A stretch of 64,000 nucleotides of DNA from Arthrobacter sp. StoSoilB20. Its GTDB lineage: Bacteria; Actinomycetota; Actinomycetes; Actinomycetales; Micrococcaceae. Positions 61,628 to 64,000 of the stretch are shown here, one piece after another. Each line of letters begins with the position of its first letter. Position 1 is the stretch's first letter. The notes under the pieces are model-generated. The model was not told the origin of the DNA. It saw only the letters and a program-made list of their open reading frames with translations, and made no database searches. The DNA lies in the NCBI RefSeq assembly GCF_019977295.1, contig NZ_AP024651.1, positions 4,030,001 through 4,094,000 of the forward strand. The letters run 5' to 3'. The translations under genes were made by a program, and so were the position numbers.

Positions 61628-63499
61628 ATGACCTCCTACCTCCACACCTATGTGAGCCCCGAGTTGCCACTGGCGATCCCCGACCTTGAACACGTCCTGG
61701 CCGTCCGTGGCGTGGGCGGTTACCGCCAGTACCGTATCCCCGCCCTTGCTGTGAGCCCACGAGGCACCCTGCTGGCTGCCTACGACGGCCGGCCAAACCT
61801 GGACGATCTTCCCAATCCCATTGATCTCCTCCTGCGCCGCAGCACGGACAACGGAAAGACCTGGGGCCCGCAGCAGGTGGTTCGCACAGCCCGGGGACTG
61901 CAGGGATTCGGTGACCCCAGCCTGCTGGTGGACAACGAGACCGGACGTATCTTCATGTTCCACGCCGCTGGAACCCACGCCGGATTCTTCGAGGCCGTCC
62001 CCGGCATGGAGCCGGACGACGAGGTTCAGCACGCGGACGTCAGTTACTCGGACGACGACGGCGGCACCTGGCAGCATCGTCGGCTCACCGCACAGCTCAA
62101 ATCGGCCCACCCAGGAATCACCGGCCTTTTTGCTGCGGCAGGCCAAGGCATCCACGTCCACACCGGCCCATTCAGGGGCAGGCTGGTGCAGCAGTATGTA
62201 GTTCTCGTGGAGGGGAACATCATGGCCGCCTCGGCGTTCAGCGACGACCACGGTGAGACCTGGGTTTTGGGAGAACTGATCGGAGATGGCCCGTCCGGGA
62301 TCGGGCCCAACGAAAACAAGGTGGTGTGCCTGGATGACGGTCGGCTTCTGCTTCACTCCCGGGCAACGCCGTGCCGTTTATGGTCTGTTTCTGAGAACGG
62401 CGGGCACTCGTGGAGCCTGCTTCAGCCTGTTGAAGATCTGCCCGACCCCAGCGACAACGGCTCCTTGACCCGCTTCGACGGACGACCCGGCGTTTCGCTC
62501 CCGGAATCCGGCACGTCCGGGTGGTTGTTGTCCAGCAACAACCAGGACCCGCAGCTTCGCCGGAACACGGTGCTCAGCCTTTCCATCGATAATGGCGCCA
62601 CCTGGCCGGCCAAGCTGGTGGTGTGCCCCGGAAGTTCGGCCTACTCCACCGTGACGCGCCTGCCCGATGGAAACGTGGGCGTCCTTTATGAGCGACAGGG
62701 TTACCGGGAAATCGTGTTCGCTTCCATCCCTGCGGAGCAATTGACGGATCAGCTGGGTTCGGCGGCAGCTTCCGCCGGTGGCGGGGTTGACGACGGCGTC
62801 GACAGCGGCGGGGTCGACGGCGGCGGGGTCGACGGCGGCCGGGCTGACGGCGGCGGGGTTGACGGTGGCGGCGGCTGGGCTGGCGGCTGGGTTGACGGCG
62901 GCGGCGGCCGGGTCGACGGCGGCCGGGCTGACGGCGGCGGGGTTGCCAGCGGCCGGGTCGACGGCGGCCGGGCTGACTCGTGCCCCGACGTCTTGGCCTT
63001 CGACATGGAACTGCGCTCCATTACCCCTGGCCGTCCTGACGAGTGGCAGAACGCAGGTGAATTCCACGTGCTTCCATCCTCCAGCGACGGCCAGTGGGAC
63101 GTGCAAACCTGGAAGGAAATTGGCCAGGGTTACTCCGGAAACCAAGTCCTTGGCACGCGTGAAGCCCAGGACCTCAACTACGGCCCGATCATCCCCGGCT
63201 ACCAAGCCGGGGACATCCTGGCTTTCACCGGGCGTGCCCGCAACTGCGGCACCCAGCCGATGACCGGCGTCGTACTTCTCGGACCGCACGCCAACCAGGG
63301 CGACTTCCCGCCGGTCGACCTTCTGCCGGGCGAGCAGGTCCTGTACTTCACGCCGACCTACACGGTCACGGCTGCGGACATGGACCGGGCCGCGTTGGAA
63401 GTCTCGTTCACTGTGGAGTCCGACGGTGGGCGCATACTTCAGGTGCGGCGTTTCCGTTTCGAACTGGGTACCGGCGCTGTGCAGGCTTTCCAGGGTTAG
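61628..63499 (+). CDS. Sialidase-like BNR-repeat protein with Gly/Asp-rich linker
   Basis: A 623-residue protein. Residues about 20-375 form a six-bladed sialidase-type propeller: the Arg motif QYRIPALAV (near 37) and five Asp boxes, STDNGKTW, SDDDGGTW, SDDHGETW, SENGGHSW and SIDNGATW. Residues about 381-452 are a low-complexity GVDGG/RADGG linker. The C-terminal domain (about 455-623) is beta-rich. No signal peptide is seen, unusual if the target is an external sialoglycan. AGGAGG precedes ATG 61628. It may be an exo-sialidase or related glycosidase; the Tyr/Glu pair was not verified. Confidence 0.8.
   Translation: MTSYLHTYVSPELPLAIPDLEHVLAVRGVGGYRQYRIPALAVSPRGTLLAAYDGRPNLDDLPNPIDLLLRRSTDNGKTWGPQQVVRTARGLQGFGDPSLLVDNETGRIFMFHAAGTHAGFFEAVPGMEPDDEVQHADVSYSDDDGGTWQHRRLTAQLKSAHPGITGLFAAAGQGIHVHTGPFRGRLVQQYVVLVEGNIMAASAFSDDHGETWVLGELIGDGPSGIGPNENKVVCLDDGRLLLHSRATPCRLWSVSENGGHSWSLLQPVEDLPDPSDNGSLTRFDGRPGVSLPESGTSGWLLSSNNQDPQLRRNTVLSLSIDNGATWPAKLVVCPGSSAYSTVTRLPDGNVGVLYERQGYREIVFASIPAEQLTDQLGSAAASAGGGVDDGVDSGGVDGGGVDGGRADGGGVDGGGGWAGGWVDGGGGRVDGGRADGGGVASGRVDGGRADSCPDVLAFDMELRSITPGRPDEWQNAGEFHVLPSSSDGQWDVQTWKEIGQGYSGNQVLGTREAQDLNYGPIIPGYQAGDILAFTGRARNCGTQPMTGVVLLGPHANQGDFPPVDLLPGEQVLYFTPTYTVTAADMDRAALEVSFTVESDGGRILQVRRFRFELGTGAVQAFQG
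62785..62980 (+). repeat. In-frame minisatellite in the sialidase-like gene
   Basis: Repeated GTCGACGGCGGC-type units of 12-15 bp encode GVDGG and RADGG. Near-identical units in varying order indicate slippage or unequal crossing over. The linker length is likely to vary between strains. Confidence 0.88.
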
Positions 63500-63570
63500 G
63501 TGCCTTTCAGCGCCGGCGTTTCCAGCGGCAGGTGCTGGCAACGGGAGGTGCTGGCAGGCTGAAGGTATGC

Positions 63571-63972
63571 CTAGCGGTAGGTGCTGACGAACGGCTGGTT
63601 GGTTGGCACAATTTGTTTGCCGAGCGGCATCAAGGACACCGGGATCAGCTTCAGGTTGGCAATGGCGAGTGGGATGCCAATGATGGTGATGGCCATGGCA
63701 AAGGCGGTGACCACGTGACCGATCGCGATCCAGATACCCGCAACGAGCAGCCAGATCACGTTGCCGAGGAGAGCGAATACCCCTGCACCGCCCGGCTTTT
63801 CCACCACCATTTGGCCGAAGGGCCACAAGCAGTAAGCACCGATCCGGAAGGAAGCGATGCCCCACGGGATGGTGACGATCAGAACGCAGCAAATGATGCC
63901 CGCCGCGAAGTAGCCCAAAGCCAGCCAGAACCCACCGAAGACAAGCCAGATGATGTTAAGGAGCGTTTTCAT
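63571..63972 (-). CDS. YccF-domain membrane protein
   Basis: A 133-residue inner-membrane protein with two copies of the YccF module, each two helices: LLNIIWLVFGGFWLALGY with PWGIASFRIG, and LGNVIWLLVAGIWIAIGH with IGIPLAIANLKL. Function unknown. The ATG at 63972 is preferred because GGGGA lies just before it; ATG 63981 overlaps that site. It is convergent with the sialidase-like gene. Confidence 0.9.
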   Translation of the reverse strand: MKTLLNIIWLVFGGFWLALGYFAAGIICCVLIVTIPWGIASFRIGAYCLWPFGQMVVEKPGGAGVFALLGNVIWLLVAGIWIAIGHVVTAFAMAITIIGIPLAIANLKLIPVSLMPLGKQIVPTNQPFVSTYR

Positions 63973-64000
63973 AGTCCCCATTCTCCCTTGCCGGTCTGAC

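Noticed and set aside
62378..63892. 504-codon minus-strand frame opposite the sialidase-like gene
   Set aside because: It follows the repeat-rich linker in a shadow frame and has no recognisable domain.
1..64000. tRNA or rRNA genes
   Set aside because: No cloverleaf with a recognisable T-loop and no rRNA-like sequence was seen on either strand; a covariance scan would be decisive.

Overview
The window looks like the chromosome of a high-GC Gram-positive actinobacterium of the Micrococcaceae, most like Arthrobacter or Paenarthrobacter. This rests on the GC-rich coding style, the DUF3073 protein, ClpB behind a HAIR (HspR-type) operator, the purF-purM pair, a septum-formation-domain membrane protein and a WXG100-like secreted protease. 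The genus is inferred from gene content, not from a search. No rRNA or tRNA gene was seen.

Layout. 0-10 kb: an IS21-like terminus, a small lipoprotein, a CoA-ligase / enoyl-CoA hydratase / MFS operon divergent from its LysR regulator, two paralogous secreted beta-propeller plus FG-GAP proteins, and a decayed copy of the LysR gene. 10-16.3 kb: a sugar-uptake operon on the minus strand (LacI regulator, binding protein, two permeases, Gfo/Idh dehydrogenase, ThuA-like protein) with two perfect LacI-type operators. 16.3-24.8 kb: an accessory defence island of lower GC. It holds an OLD-family ATPase-nuclease, a retron (PRTase-wHTH effector, structured ncRNA, reverse transcriptase), an ApeA-like HEPN protein, and broken recombinase, helicase and transposase genes. 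24.8-32 kb: hyi-glxR-gcl-glycerate kinase-allB, converting allantoin and glyoxylate to central metabolites, then an orphan winged-helix regulator.

32-39 kb: a peroxiredoxin; a partner-switching module (receiver-PP2C phosphatase, STAS protein, RsbW-like kinase) wrapped around a membrane glycosyltransferase; and a lipoprotein / calpain-like protease / small-protein operon. Three arrays of one related ~33-bp repeat lie directly after stop codons here. 39-44 kb: a class V aminotransferase, an MFS/HxlR pair, a PAP2 phosphatase and uraD-uraH. 44-54 kb: housekeeping genes (purF, purM, VOC proteins, DUF3073, septum-formation protein, clpB). 54-64 kb: a PPOX protein, the mod molybdate operon with a HTH-Mop regulator, an FAD oxidoreductase, an HD-domain protein, a ComB-like phosphatase, a sialidase-like protein and a YccF membrane protein.

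The strongest candidate for something new is the retron at 20317-21746. Its ncRNA exactly fills the gap between effector and RT. A 15-bp a1/a2 stem overlaps the effector stop codon on one side and begins with the RT start codon on the other. Next in interest are the 3'-UTR repeat arrays, the glycosyltransferase whose catalytic domain is split by a ~150-residue helical insertion beside its partner-switching genes, and a palindromic operator shared by the two purine-catabolism clusters.
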